From: a virus
Reading direction: 5' to 3' (one strand)
IMG/VR virus record: IMGVR_UViG_3300021961_000076
Span: 1 to 64,000 of that record
Length of the DNA: 64,000 nucleotides
This document shows, piece by piece, positions 21,556-30,227 of the stretch. Numbering within the stretch: the stretch's first letter is position 1; each line of letters begins with the position of its first letter. The translations under genes and the position numbers were made by a program. Below the pieces are notes generated by a model. The model saw nothing but the letters and a program-made list of their open reading frames with translations, was not told the DNA's origin and did no database searches.

Positions 21556-21810
21556 TTAAAGGTTGTACTTTTCTTTCATTCGCTTATAGAACTCTGGTGT
21601 TTCGGGAGCATACTTTTTAAGCAAATCCAAATAATATTGGTGCTTATATCCTTCATCATCGGTTGTCTCGTATTTGATTAAGTCTCTTAATCGAGCAGCC
21701 ACTTCATATCTCTCTGTTTCAACACACCAATCTAATCTGTTTTGCATTAATTGTACAAATACTAAATGAGTATCGTCCAATTCTTCTTGTAGTTCATAAG
21801 GATGTTTCAT
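21556..21810 (-). CDS. Hypothetical protein with UVR-like motif, 84 aa
   Basis: The segment ETERYEVAARLRDLIKYE resembles the UVR motif (an antiparallel helical pair found in UvrB, UvrC and Clp partners). The rest is helical and acidic. In the host such motifs mediate protein contacts; a role here is unknown. Confidence 0.65.
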   Translation of the reverse strand: MKHPYELQEELDDTHLVFVQLMQNRLDWCVETERYEVAARLRDLIKYETTDDEGYKHQYYLDLLKKYAPETPEFYKRMKEKYNL

Positions 21811-22151
21811 TCCTCTGTTGTATTAATTATACCGCCAATAATTTTACTATCAGCTAAATGAGACATATCATTTGGATCGTACTCGTGAGGTTTGGTTTTA
21901 ATTAGGTACCCAGTCTCAACTGGTTCAAATGATTCTACAATTACGTTCATTTCATCTCCGTAGATAGTATGAGATAGCATTTGACCTTTTCTAATAAAAG
22001 GACCTCCACTTGGATCTACGTAAATTGGATCTTTAATGTCTTCATCGTATCCAATTCGATGATGCTCAAAATTGCCTTCCCATAACACATCACCATTCTC
22101 TTGTTTGGTGAATGTGTAGACGTCTCCGTAACGATTCTTATACTCGACCAT
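21807..22151 (-). CDS. Hypothetical protein, 114 aa
   Basis: Beta-rich: YGDVYTFTKQENGDVLWEG at the start, then GPFIRKGQMLSHTIYGDEM and YLIKTKPHEYDPND. Not recognised. Its start overlaps a tiny membrane-protein gene (22138-22215), and its end overlaps the next gene by four bases. Confidence 0.65.
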   Translation of the reverse strand: MVEYKNRYGDVYTFTKQENGDVLWEGNFEHHRIGYDEDIKDPIYVDPSGGPFIRKGQMLSHTIYGDEMNVIVESFEPVETGYLIKTKPHEYDPNDMSHLADSKIIGGIINTTEE

Positions 22152-22215
22152 TGCGCTCTACTTGTTTAAGAATTGCGTATAACAATACGATAATAATAAT
22201 TCCTACTAATAACAT
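22138..22215 (-). CDS. Single-helix membrane peptide, 25 aa
   Basis: MLLVGIIIIVLLYAILK followed by the basic QVERNGRV: one membrane helix. It lies 22 bases after the promoter at 22237, and its last codons overlap the start of the 114-aa gene. Size is at the limit of prediction; the promoter and clean hydrophobic pattern support it. Confidence 0.5.
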   Translation of the reverse strand: MLLVGIIIIVLLYAILKQVERNGRV

Positions 22216-22236
22216 GACCTTAATTTTAATTACAAC

Positions 22237-22267
22237 TAAATATACGAATCATCTTTCAGATCTACAA
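22237..22267 (-). promoter_or_regulatory. Bacteroidota-type promoter
   Basis: Minus-strand TTG (22265-22267) just after the 73-aa gene stop, 20-base spacer ending TTCG, TATATTTA (22237-22244). Serves the block of small genes at 22215-20060. Confidence 0.8.
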
Positions 22268-22269
22268 CT

Positions 22270-22491
22270 TTAAAATGCTTCATCTAATGTTGCCGGACGG
22301 ATTTTCTTATAGTAGTTATAGTTCTCTAACTCTTCTTCCGACATCTTAGGTGCTTGAACTTTTTGAGGCTTAGGTTGGAAGCTCTTAAGCATCTCTGGTC
22401 TGTTCTCTTGCACCCAGTGCATATAGCTAGGATCGATCTCCCATACCTCCTGGACTGAATAACCTTTATATTTTCCTGATCTGAATTGCAT
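22270..22491 (-). CDS. ExoX C-terminal-like (DUF3820-type) protein, 73 aa
   Basis: The start FRSGKYKGYSVQEVWEIDPSY followed by MHWVQEN matches the small GKYKG-xxVxEV-xxDPxYxxW module found at the C-terminus of exodeoxyribonuclease X proteins and as a stand-alone phage protein. The rest is a Pro/Lys linker and a helix. The module's activity is unknown. Confidence 0.7.
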   Translation of the reverse strand: MQFRSGKYKGYSVQEVWEIDPSYMHWVQENRPEMLKSFQPKPQKVQAPKMSEEELENYNYYKKIRPATLDEAF

Positions 22492-23057
22492 TAATGAGTA
22501 TATTCAATTAGCTCTTCTAACCTCTCTTTCTTAATCTTATTCTTTAAAGAATTAATATAGTAGTCTGCCTCAGCATAATGTTTACCGAGGTACTCGTAGT
22601 ACTCTGATTCATTTTTAGCTCTACTGAGATATTTGTTCTGCCATAAAGCATAATCAATAACTGAATGAGTCCAGTGATCGTATTGAGCATGACCTCGGTT
22701 ACGTCCAATAGCAGTAGTAGCTCGCTGATAAGCTTTCTTCATACCAAAGAGATTGTGATTCTCTTTAAAGATAGCAGAAGTATACGTTCCTGATTCAATC
22801 CGAGCCTGAGCTAATACGATATGAGGGTACTTAATGTTAAGCTCTTTCATATACCGTATAAGATTCTCCTCTGAGAATTGCTGAGTGTATACCGTATCAT
22901 GAGCGACGATAGTAATAGTCTCTCGATTAGTTTGAATACCCGGTGTGATAGAGGTGCTAAATGCTAGTACGGCAAAGATTCCTCCTAGTACAAGAGCCAT
23001 CTTTTTGCGGTCCACCTTCTTAAACTGCAAGTTTTGTTTGTCGTAAAAATAAATCAT
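22491..23057 (-). CDS. Membrane-anchored glucosaminidase (endolysin-like)
   Basis: 188 residues. A single N-terminal helix (MALVLGGIFAVLAFSTSI, about 20-37) anchors or releases a GH73-type N-acetylglucosaminidase domain: VLAQARIESGTYTSAIF carries the catalytic Glu, followed by NLFGMKKAYQRA and YDHWTHSVIDYALWQ, as in FlgJ and phage lysins. The enzyme would cut peptidoglycan in the periplasm. With a signal-anchor it could reach the periplasm without a holin. Likely lysis gene; neighbours give no holin or spanin with certainty. Confidence 0.82.
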   Translation of the reverse strand: MIYFYDKQNLQFKKVDRKKMALVLGGIFAVLAFSTSITPGIQTNRETITIVAHDTVYTQQFSEENLIRYMKELNIKYPHIVLAQARIESGTYTSAIFKENHNLFGMKKAYQRATTAIGRNRGHAQYDHWTHSVIDYALWQNKYLSRAKNESEYYEYLGKHYAEADYYINSLKNKIKKERLEELIEYTH

Positions 23058-23060
23058 AGG

Positions 23061-23255
23061 TTATTTTTCAGAATTAAGTCGCTTAATACGTTCGTCAATC
23101 TTAGAGATTTGACTCTCTAAAAATACCTGGCGTTCTGCCAGTCCGTTCATCTGCTCTACTGTCTCAAAGATAGAAGAATGCAGTTGATCAACGACACCAA
23201 ATAGTTCGTTGAGCAGTTCGGTTCGTTTAATTTCTAACAACTCTTTTCTAGTCAT
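23061..23255 (-). CDS. Hypothetical coiled-coil protein, 64 aa
   Basis: Helical throughout with long heptads (LLEIKRTELLNELFGVV, ERQVFLESQISKIDERIKRL). First gene after the minus-strand promoter at 23277 and three bases before the glucosaminidase gene. It could oligomerise; function unknown. Confidence 0.7.
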   Translation of the reverse strand: MTRKELLEIKRTELLNELFGVVDQLHSSIFETVEQMNGLAERQVFLESQISKIDERIKRLNSEK

Positions 23256-23276
23256 AACCGTGGCTTTTCATTTCTA

Positions 23277-23307
23277 TAAATATAAGAACTAGTTTGCAGT
23301 TAAGCAA
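23277..23307 (-). promoter_or_regulatory. Bacteroidota-type promoter (minus arm of a divergent pair)
   Basis: Minus-strand TTG (23305-23307), 20-base spacer ending TTCT, TATATTTA (23277-23284). Overlaps the plus-strand promoter at 23293-23322. Confidence 0.8.
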
Positions 23308-23322
23308 CTTTTTCGTATATTA
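23293..23322 (+). promoter_or_regulatory. Bacteroidota-type promoter (plus arm)
   Basis: TTTG (23293-23296), 19-base spacer ending TTCG, TATATTA (23316-23322). The only plus-strand promoter found; it reads into the lipoprotein gene at 23362 with a leader of about 35 bases. Confidence 0.8.
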
Positions 23323-23361
23323 AGAGAAGATTAACTATTTATTACTATAATATTAAGACCC

Positions 23362-23586
23362 ATGAAAAAAGTACTTCTACTACTCACAGGGTTGATCTTG
23401 ATGGCATCATGTTCAGCCCCACAGGCTCTAGCTACAGAGAATATCTCTCGAGGGCTAAATCGAGAAAGACAGGCTATTATCTACGAAGATAAAGTCGTAA
23501 TTATCACTCGAACCACTTTAACTCCAATGGAGTATGCGTTAATGTTAGAAAAGACTCGAGAGAATAGACGAGACTTAAACAAATAA
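23362..23586 (+). CDS. Small lipoprotein on the plus strand, 74 aa
   Basis: The only clear plus-strand gene. Signal MKKVLLLLTGLILMASC ends in a lipobox (Cys17), followed by a short helix-strand protein (RERQAIIYEDKVVIITRT, EYALMLEKTRENRRDL). It has its own promoter upstream and a strong terminator directly after the stop, the layout of a moron gene. It may be expressed apart from the lytic programme; exclusion of other phages is a common role for such lipoproteins but is not shown here. An outer-membrane spanin subunit is an alternative, as a glucosaminidase gene lies nearby. Confidence 0.82.
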   Translation: MKKVLLLLTGLILMASCSAPQALATENISRGLNRERQAIIYEDKVVIITRTTLTPMEYALMLEKTRENRRDLNK

Positions 23587-23613
23587 AAAAAGGGCCTTTT
23601 GGCCCTTTCTTTT
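23587..23613. terminator. Bidirectional terminator
   Basis: AAAGGGCC and GGCCCTTT pair around TTTT, with an A-run before and a T-run after, so it works on both strands. It separates the plus-strand lipoprotein gene from the convergent minus-strand gene that stops at 23614. Confidence 0.85.
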
Positions 23614-23925
23614 TTAACTCACATCAAACTCTGATGTTTCTGCCTTAATTCCTTTTTCTTTTAGTGCTTTGATTACTGCACCGTGAGCTTCATAAGGATC
23701 TGATTGGAAGTCTATATCAATTCCTAAAATGTCTAGCATTCTTTGAGCTTCTTTGCTATAAAGTTTCTTATCCCAGTTTGTACCGCTTCCGTCTTTTAGG
23801 TAAACGTATACTCCGTATAACATTGTCTTGCCGTCTACGAAAGTAATATCTACTTTCTCTACGTTGTCAGCTGTAATTCCTTCAGCGTCGTAGGTTCCTT
23901 CTAAGATAATATTAGATAATTTCAT
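23614..23925 (-). CDS. Hypothetical protein, 103 aa
   Basis: Start ATG at 23925 (MKLSNIILEGTYDAEG); an upstream TTG is unlikely because the CTATTTATA box ends 14 bases before this ATG. Alternating strands and a helix with EAQRMLDILGIDIDF. Located after nrdA with its own late-type box and ends at the bidirectional terminator. Not recognised. Confidence 0.75.
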   Translation of the reverse strand: MKLSNIILEGTYDAEGITADNVEKVDITFVDGKTMLYGVYVYLKDGSGTNWDKKLYSKEAQRMLDILGIDIDFQSDPYEAHGAVIKALKEKGIKAETSEFDVS

Positions 23926-23939
23926 GTGCAAAGATTTAA

Positions 23940-23948
23940 TATAAATAG
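23940..23948 (-). promoter_or_regulatory. Late-type box CTATTTATA
   Basis: Minus-strand CTATTTATA between the nrdA stop and the 103-aa gene, 14 bases before its ATG. Same motif as in front of the structural genes. Confidence 0.55.
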
Positions 23949-23949
23949 T

Positions 23950-25665
23950 CTATCCGTCACAAGATAAGCAATCCTCTGAAGTACGTGAACCAATGTCGCC
24001 GTTAATGACTGAGTCAGTACGTAGATAGTAAAGAGTCTTAATTCCTAACTTCCATGCAGTCTGGTGTACTAGGTTGATGAACTTAGGACTGTCTGTAGGA
24101 TCAAATGCTAAGTTTAATGACTGAGTCTGGTCAATATACTTCTGACGAACTGCAGCCTGTTCTACTAGCGCTAGCTGATTGATCTCGGTAAAGGTGTAGA
24201 AGATTTCTTTGTCTTCTGAAGGCATAATACTTTCAGGTACATTAATAACCGAACCTCTATCCTTCATAATAATATCCCATACCTCGTCGGTATTGTGCCC
24301 TTTGTCTTCTAAGTATTGTTCGAGCACCGGGTTCTTACGAATGAACGTACCCTTACCGCTATTGAACGTATAGATGTTAGCAGGTAACGGCTCAATACCA
24401 GCAGATACACCTCCGGAAATAGAACTATTGCTAACAGTCGGGGCAATCGCGAGCAAATGCGTGTTGCGCATTCCCGTACCTTTACACCATTCTGGTTCTC
24501 CATATTCTTCAGCTAATTTTCTAGATGCAGCTTCGGCTTGGGTTCTGATCTGTGAGAAGATTCGGTTTGTCCATGCCGTAGAAGCAACAGATACGAATGG
24601 CAATCCTTTTTGCTGTAAGAAAGTATGCCATCCTAGAACTCCTAGTCCAATAGCGCGACCTTTTTTAGCTGAGCGATGTGAGCGGGCAAGTGAATCCTTA
24701 CCATCAGTCTTATATAAGAACTCTTCCATTACTCCGTCTAAGAAGTAAATAGCAGTCTCAATTAAGTCTGAGTCTTTCCATTCATCATACTTAGCTAGGT
24801 TTACTGAGCTTAAGCAGCAGATAAATGAGTGGTCTTCGTCTGTATGAAGAGTAATCTCAGTACAGATGTTAGTCATACTAACGTCTAAGTTATTCTTTAT
24901 GTATGCTTGAGGATTGTCATTATTAACATTATCCTTAAACATAAGATAAGGTTCGCCTGTCTCTACTCTTGACTTGAGGATTTCAACCCAGAGTTCGACT
25001 GCTTCTTGATCTCGTCGTTCAAGCTTGCGCATGAACTCATCATCCACCACAACGCATTGGTGTAGGTTGAGACACTGTCTATTTGGATCTCCTTTTGGAC
25101 GTCTGATTTGGAGGAATTCTTTGATGTCTCCATGATTGATATCTAAGTTAACAGAAGCAGCTCCTCTTCTAACTGCTCCCTGATTGGTTGCAATAATAGT
25201 TGAATCGTAGATCTTAGCCCAGGGCACTACGCCTTCTGAGTATCCGTTACCGGTAATAGGTGTTCCTCTTTCTCTAACACGGGATAGACCAATACCTACA
25301 CCACCACCTAATGAGGAGAGTCTCATTAGCTCTGCATTTGTTAGACCTATTCCTCTAATGCTATCAGGTGTATCGATGCCAAAGCATGAGATAGGTAAAC
25401 CTCTTTCAGTTCCTGTGTTAGAAAGTACCGGAGAAGCTAGGTTTAACCAGCCCTTCCACATATACTTAAAGAACTTAGGAGCTAATTCAGGTCTTTTTAA
25501 TCTATTAGCTACAGCAGTAGATACTCGCTGATAAGCTTTCTTAGGTGTTTCTCCTGGTAGCAAATAACCTTTTGAGATAGTTGCTAAGGATAGTTCGTTC
25601 ATCCATTCAGGAAAATCCTTTCCTGCCTCCCATTGAGAGGAATCTACGTAAATACTATTGTTCAT
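23950..25665 (-). CDS. nrdA: Ribonucleoside-diphosphate reductase, alpha subunit (class I)
   Basis: 571 residues from ATG 25665, seven bases after the nrdB stop; a frame opening at 25764 would overlap nrdB. Core segments: GLPISCFG with a redox Cys, SSLGGGVGIGLSRVR, FICCLSSVNLAKYD, LAIAPTVSNSSISGG and a final CLSC pair that thioredoxin can reduce. The N-terminal ATP cone of host enzymes is absent, so overall-activity control by dATP is probably lost, a common phage feature. It makes dNTP precursors with NrdB. Confidence 0.95.
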   Translation of the reverse strand: MNNSIYVDSSQWEAGKDFPEWMNELSLATISKGYLLPGETPKKAYQRVSTAVANRLKRPELAPKFFKYMWKGWLNLASPVLSNTGTERGLPISCFGIDTPDSIRGIGLTNAELMRLSSLGGGVGIGLSRVRERGTPITGNGYSEGVVPWAKIYDSTIIATNQGAVRRGAASVNLDINHGDIKEFLQIRRPKGDPNRQCLNLHQCVVVDDEFMRKLERRDQEAVELWVEILKSRVETGEPYLMFKDNVNNDNPQAYIKNNLDVSMTNICTEITLHTDEDHSFICCLSSVNLAKYDEWKDSDLIETAIYFLDGVMEEFLYKTDGKDSLARSHRSAKKGRAIGLGVLGWHTFLQQKGLPFVSVASTAWTNRIFSQIRTQAEAASRKLAEEYGEPEWCKGTGMRNTHLLAIAPTVSNSSISGGVSAGIEPLPANIYTFNSGKGTFIRKNPVLEQYLEDKGHNTDEVWDIIMKDRGSVINVPESIMPSEDKEIFYTFTEINQLALVEQAAVRQKYIDQTQSLNLAFDPTDSPKFINLVHQTAWKLGIKTLYYLRTDSVINGDIGSRTSEDCLSCDG

Positions 25666-25672
25666 CTCTTTT

Positions 25673-26656
25673 TTAGAAAATTGAAGCGGAATCCCACTCC
25701 ATGTGACCTTTTGAATAGTTAGTAACTCTGTTAGCGAAGAAGTCTGTGTGCTGCTTACCTGCAATCACCATATCAAACCACTTCATAGTCTTGATAGCTC
25801 CTTTGTCAATCTCTGAAGAAGGGATGAGAGGCTTGAGACCTAGATCACCCATCTTAGTATTTACACGGTGCTTGATAAAGTTCTTTAGCTCTTCTTTACC
25901 TAGGTTCTCTAGATCACCCATCTCAAATACTTTATCAATAAAATCAAACTCTAGCTTTAAAGCCATTCTAGCTGCTTCTTCGATATCAGCAATAAGCTTA
26001 TCAGTCTTAAGTTCTGGATGTTCTTTCATCAATTGTTTAAATATCCAACAACCTGCCTCCGAGTGAAGTGATTCATCACGAACAGACCACTCTACAATCT
26101 GACCTACGCCCTTAAGCATGTTTCTCATCTTAAAAGAAAGGAGTACAGCAAAGGAACTAAATAGGTTCACACCTTCCGTAAACGCGGAAAAAATTGCAAG
26201 GCTACGAGCTACTTCATGGTAATCTATCTTTCCGTTGTGACCATCCCTTACATTCATAAGAGATTCAATCTTAGCGTGAGTGGATTCATCCTCCATAAAC
26301 TCGGCGAAGTTATCTAAGCCTAACTGCTCATTCAATAGAGAATAAGCTTCGGCGTGAATGGTTTCAAAAGCACCGAATGTAGTAGCCATCATAATGATTT
26401 CTGGCTTACGGAACCATTTTGTTACAAGACCGGTCCAGTAATCGTTTACTACTGTTTCCGTTTGAGCGAAGCCTTTTAATATACCCCCTATAACGTTCTT
26501 TTCGTGTTCTTTTAAGTTTGATTTCCAGTCTGTGATGTCGTTTGCCATCGGCACTTCTGTGTGTAGCCAGTGTGCTTGTTGCTGCTTTAACCAATACTCA
26601 TGTGCTTTGGGATACTCAAATGGCTTATACACCACTCGCTCTTGTAATATATCCAT
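25673..26656 (-). CDS. nrdB: Ribonucleoside-diphosphate reductase, beta subunit
   Basis: 327 residues of the ferritin-like R2 fold. Metal ligand segments are visible: ETIHAEAYSLL and DESTHAKIES (E-x2-H type), FTEGVNLFSSFAVLL, and VRDESLHSEAGCW; a radical-transfer tail ends WDSASIF. It supplies the radical to NrdA. It follows a terminator hairpin at 26685; whether it has its own promoter is unclear. Confidence 0.94.
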   Translation of the reverse strand: MDILQERVVYKPFEYPKAHEYWLKQQQAHWLHTEVPMANDITDWKSNLKEHEKNVIGGILKGFAQTETVVNDYWTGLVTKWFRKPEIIMMATTFGAFETIHAEAYSLLNEQLGLDNFAEFMEDESTHAKIESLMNVRDGHNGKIDYHEVARSLAIFSAFTEGVNLFSSFAVLLSFKMRNMLKGVGQIVEWSVRDESLHSEAGCWIFKQLMKEHPELKTDKLIADIEEAARMALKLEFDFIDKVFEMGDLENLGKEELKNFIKHRVNTKMGDLGLKPLIPSSEIDKGAIKTMKWFDMVIAGKQHTDFFANRVTNYSKGHMEWDSASIF

Positions 26657-26684
26657 ATCTTTATATAATCCTTAATATGTTAGA

Positions 26685-26718
26685 CAAAAACAGCCCTTGA
26701 GGTATTATCCTCTCGGGC
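26685..26718 (-). terminator. Terminator after the helicase gene
   Basis: GCCCGAGAGG (26709-26718) pairs with CCTCAAGGGC (26693-26702) around ATAATA, followed by TGTTTTTGT. A second inverted pair, GGCCGT/ACGGCC (26716-26740), encloses a TATTTATA box. It separates dnaB-like and nrdB transcripts. Confidence 0.65.
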
Positions 26719-26742
26719 CGTGTTTTATAAATACGGCCGCTA

Positions 26743-28107
26743 TTAGTTTCCTTGTTGTAATTCAAAGAACTTTTTAGCTAAAAGTGCACGGTCATGGGTA
26801 TCCACTCCCGCTACATTGGTTGGTTGGACTGGTGCTAGCTCCTCTCTCAAGATATCGTCTGAGATGTCTATATGACCGTTGTTGGTATTCACAAGAGCGT
26901 TGTAGGTCATACCGTCCATCCCGTAACGATTCTTCATGATGTGAACTCGGCCAGTACCGTTTACCTTGTCTTCTTTCTGTCTTGATAGAGAGATTGCTAC
27001 GTCAGCTACCATTAACTTATCGTAAGAGCCGGCGGCTTTATCTCCTTCAATAACCTGGTCTTTAGCTCCCATTCGGTTGACTTGAGAAGGGGTTAGGATA
27101 GGAATTTTCAGCTCCCTAGCCAATCCTTTTACGGCTACGAATACATCGTCAATCTCATCTTTACGCTCAGTGAATTTCTTTGAAGGTGCTCTCAAGTAAT
27201 CAACGTAGTCGATGATAACTAGATCTGCCTTGAAGTCCATATCCTCGCATTTCTGAATGTGAGATTTAATAGTAGTCACTGTAGCTGCTTTAGGAGCGTA
27301 CTCTTTTACAATAAGCTTACCTGGGAGTTTAGTTACAATCTCTTCTACTTTAGCTCTATGCTTATTCACCTCATCGATAGAATAACCAGTAAAGTAACAG
27401 TCAAAACGTTTACCTACATAATCTTCACCAAGCTCTAACGTATAATAGATTACGTTAAATCCTTGCTGAACAGCATGTGCAGCCATTGCAACCATCATCC
27501 AAGATTTACCACCGCCCGGATTACCAAAGATAATTCCTAAGTCACCAGGACCGAAACCTCCTTGGAATCCTTCATTCAATACTCGCCAAGGAGTAGGAAC
27601 GGTTGGGCGGTAGTTCTCTCGGTATCTACTTTCAATATCTTTTAGGTATTCATGCCCGATGTTTTTATCCATCCCTGCTTTCAAAGCTGTCTCAATCATA
27701 CCTCTGATAGCATCGTAGTCACCTGCATTGAGTAGGTCAGCACTATCCATCAAGGCTTGCTTGAGCTTCTGGTTCTTACAGAAGGTAGTAAATTCCTCCT
27801 GCACATACTCTAGGTCCTGCTGAGAAGCTTGATATGAATTACGTAACTCTTCTTTAATTGCAGTCTTTAATACCTCGTTATCGATCTTTACAAGTTCGAT
27901 CTTAAGAACATCCATTGTAATAACAGTATGGTACTTGTCAAAGTACTGAATAATGTTTTTAAGGATCCACTTGTGAGCGTCAGCATCAAAGTAATCTTCC
28001 TGAATAGTATCTCGTACGTTGAGAAGAAAAGCCTTATCCGTAAGTAATGAACCTAGTACTTTAACCTGAAAGGGTTTACCGTACTGTGAGAGCTTAGTAA
28101 GCGTCAT
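26743..28107 (-). CDS. Replicative DNA helicase, DnaB type
   Basis: 454 residues; N-terminal helical primase-contact domain (about 1-150), then the RecA-like motor with Walker A GNPGGGKS (195-202), VIYYTLE (motif 1a), DLVIIDYVDYL (Walker B) and TPSQVNR. Hexameric 5'-3' helicase at the fork. Resembles the DnaB-like gp41 class. Followed downstream by nrdBA and preceded, six bases away, by the 5'-3' exonuclease gene, so the replisome genes are one transcript. Confidence 0.94.
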   Translation of the reverse strand: MTLTKLSQYGKPFQVKVLGSLLTDKAFLLNVRDTIQEDYFDADAHKWILKNIIQYFDKYHTVITMDVLKIELVKIDNEVLKTAIKEELRNSYQASQQDLEYVQEEFTTFCKNQKLKQALMDSADLLNAGDYDAIRGMIETALKAGMDKNIGHEYLKDIESRYRENYRPTVPTPWRVLNEGFQGGFGPGDLGIIFGNPGGGKSWMMVAMAAHAVQQGFNVIYYTLELGEDYVGKRFDCYFTGYSIDEVNKHRAKVEEIVTKLPGKLIVKEYAPKAATVTTIKSHIQKCEDMDFKADLVIIDYVDYLRAPSKKFTERKDEIDDVFVAVKGLARELKIPILTPSQVNRMGAKDQVIEGDKAAGSYDKLMVADVAISLSRQKEDKVNGTGRVHIMKNRYGMDGMTYNALVNTNNGHIDISDDILREELAPVQPTNVAGVDTHDRALLAKKFFELQQGN

Positions 28108-28112
28108 GTAAC

Positions 28113-29135
28113 CTATTTTTTAACTGTAAGTAAATATCTAAATGTTTCTAACCAACTTTCTGTGTTCTTTGTAATGCCCTGTTCGATGTTATCTTGCTTA
28201 AGCATTAATATGAACGCCATTATGTTTAATTGTGATGGGCAGTTGTCCATCATATCCAATATAAGATCTTTTTGGGGATCAGACAACCTTGGCTCCATTA
28301 AATTCATCAAATCGTAATTTTGCCATACTCGGTCGTACTGGTTAAGTACCTTTGCAAAGATTTTAGTCTTTTCAACACCTGCTTCACAGACCTCGAAAAC
28401 ATATTCTAATCCAGTTCCAGGCTTATCCACTAAGTCTGGGAAGTGTTTAAAAATACCTTTCGGACCGAGACCCTTAACTCCAGAGAGGTTGTCTGAATTA
28501 TCACCCAAAAGCGACTTCATTACCAAATAATTCTCTGCAAGAACTCCTACTTCCTCTTTTACATCAGCCGGACCAAAGACTTTCTTCTTAGTAGGGGCGT
28601 ACACCTCTACGTTTTCGTTTACAATCTGTAAAAAGTCTTTGTCTGAAGAGACGATAGTTACTTTGTTATCATTACCGAATTGCTGAGCAATATAAGCAAT
28701 AACATCATCAGCTTCTACCTTAGGCATTGAGATCATATCTACAGGTAACATCTGTAAATATTCAATCAAGCGTCCGATCTGATCAGCCATAGAAGCATAT
28801 TCATCTTCTTTCTTATCAAACATCTCCCAGTTAGTAATCCGGTTGATATCTCGATTAGCTTTGTAATCAGAGTTGATATTCTTTCTTGATGCCGACGACC
28901 CCGGCCCGTCAAAGACGATCACTACTCTGGTTGGATTAAAAGTACGGGTTAAGAACCCGAGAGACTTTAGAAATCCTACCATACCGCCGACATGAGCTCC
29001 TTGCGGATTCATCAGCCTGATGGTGGTAAAGTTGCGAATGAACGTATTCAGCGCATCAATAACCAGAATGTGATCGTTAACTTTGCGGGGTGCCGACGGC
29101 TGTACTTTATTTAGTAAAGCGTCGTATTTTCCCAT
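28113..29135 (-). CDS. 5'-3' exonuclease / flap nuclease (T4 RNase H-like)
   Basis: From the ATG at 29135 (340 aa), four bases after the uvsX stop. PIN-type nuclease core: HILVIDALNTFIRNF, VVIVFDGPG, MPKVEADDVIAYIA and VTIVSSDKDFLQIV supply the metal-binding acids, and SDNLSGVKGLGPKG is the helix-hairpin-helix. It removes RNA primers and flaps; the polymerase here lacks this domain, so the activities are split between genes. A frame opening at 29213 would overlap uvsX by over 70 bases. Confidence 0.9.
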   Translation of the reverse strand: MGKYDALLNKVQPSAPRKVNDHILVIDALNTFIRNFTTIRLMNPQGAHVGGMVGFLKSLGFLTRTFNPTRVVIVFDGPGSSASRKNINSDYKANRDINRITNWEMFDKKEDEYASMADQIGRLIEYLQMLPVDMISMPKVEADDVIAYIAQQFGNDNKVTIVSSDKDFLQIVNENVEVYAPTKKKVFGPADVKEEVGVLAENYLVMKSLLGDNSDNLSGVKGLGPKGIFKHFPDLVDKPGTGLEYVFEVCEAGVEKTKIFAKVLNQYDRVWQNYDLMNLMEPRLSDPQKDLILDMMDNCPSQLNIMAFILMLKQDNIEQGITKNTESWLETFRYLLTVKK

Positions 29136-29139
29136 ATCC

Positions 29140-30225
29140 TTATGTGTTGAGGTCGAAATCCATTCCGATGTCTCGGATGTCTTCTTCCATACTTCCTTCT
29201 TCGATAAGATCAAAGTCTACTGAACCTAGTAGTGTTAACCAGCGGTCCTTATGAGCATCTTTGTACTTATCAATTGCTTTCTTATCATCATCGATGAATC
29301 CGTGTGGAGTCATAACAATGCGTCCTCGTGATTGAATACCGTTGATGTGATTCTTCTCAATCTGGATGTTAGTACGTTTAGCAAACTCTACCTGCATACC
29401 GCTCTTAATCGCTTTGATCTTAGAGGTTCCAGGGTTAGTAATGTTACCGAACGTTACTACCAGAGTAGCATCGTACCACATCGACATACCGCCTTTGTTC
29501 TGTAGCTTAGCCATTCCCATCGGTGATTCAGGCTTCATAGTCCAAACCTTATTAATCGCAACCAGAGTGTTGGTGTACTTAGAGCCTTCCTTACGAGAAA
29601 GAAGAATCTTCTGGTTTACGTTATTACCGAATTGGGTAGACATCGCTCCTGCATTCCATTCGTTGTTGTTCTTATTAGAACGTACCGATAGGTCGCAAGG
29701 TACTGAACCAATAGAGTCCCAGAAGAAGCACATGTTATAAGGAAGATCTCCTTGCTTCTGATCATCGATAAGATCTAGGATGAAAGCAGCTACATCTTCG
29801 ATGGTATTCATCTGACCTCTATCTGTGTAGATAAAGAAACCTTCGTAGTCTACAATCTCTCCTGTGCTCTCATCAACAACCTCTTGGAACTCAAGGCCCA
29901 TCTCACGAGCATGTTCCCAAGACCATTTCATCTCGGTGATAATGAACACCGGCAAGATTCCCATCTTCTGTGCAGAAACAGCTGCCTCTAGTAGAGCAGT
30001 AGTCTTACCGGTGTCACTATGACCTCTTAATAATGTAATATGACCTTCGGGAATGCCTGGGATAGAAGTAATCTCCTGGAAGGCTTTAGATAGAGGAATC
30101 CAGCGCTGCTCCTTAAACTTAATACTGCTATTGGAGAGGCCTTTGCTCTTCTTAAACTTATCCAGGCTAAAACTCTTCTTAATCGCCGCTTCGGCGTTCT
30201 CAGATATTCCTTTTCTTTTGGCCAT
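29140..30225 (-). CDS. uvsX: UvsX/RecA-like recombinase
   Basis: 361 residues with Walker A LLRGHSDTGKTT (65-76), VFIITEMKWSW, then FFWDSIGSVP as Walker B and loop segments GAMSTQFGNNVNQ and NKGGMSMWYD. Forms filaments on single-stranded DNA for strand invasion and recombination-dependent replication. Two bases after the SSB gene, four before the exonuclease gene. The acidic C-terminus (EEGSMEEDIRDIGMDFD) resembles that of RecA-type proteins. Confidence 0.92.
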   Translation of the reverse strand: MAKRKGISENAEAAIKKSFSLDKFKKSKGLSNSSIKFKEQRWIPLSKAFQEITSIPGIPEGHITLLRGHSDTGKTTALLEAAVSAQKMGILPVFIITEMKWSWEHAREMGLEFQEVVDESTGEIVDYEGFFIYTDRGQMNTIEDVAAFILDLIDDQKQGDLPYNMCFFWDSIGSVPCDLSVRSNKNNNEWNAGAMSTQFGNNVNQKILLSRKEGSKYTNTLVAINKVWTMKPESPMGMAKLQNKGGMSMWYDATLVVTFGNITNPGTSKIKAIKSGMQVEFAKRTNIQIEKNHINGIQSRGRIVMTPHGFIDDDKKAIDKYKDAHKDRWLTLLGSVDFDLIEEGSMEEDIRDIGMDFDLNT

Positions 30226-30227
30226 AC

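Noticed and set aside
26726-26733. TATTTATA box near nrdB as a late promoter
   Set aside because: It lies within an inverted repeat and before a terminator, 70 bases from nrdB; chance is likely.
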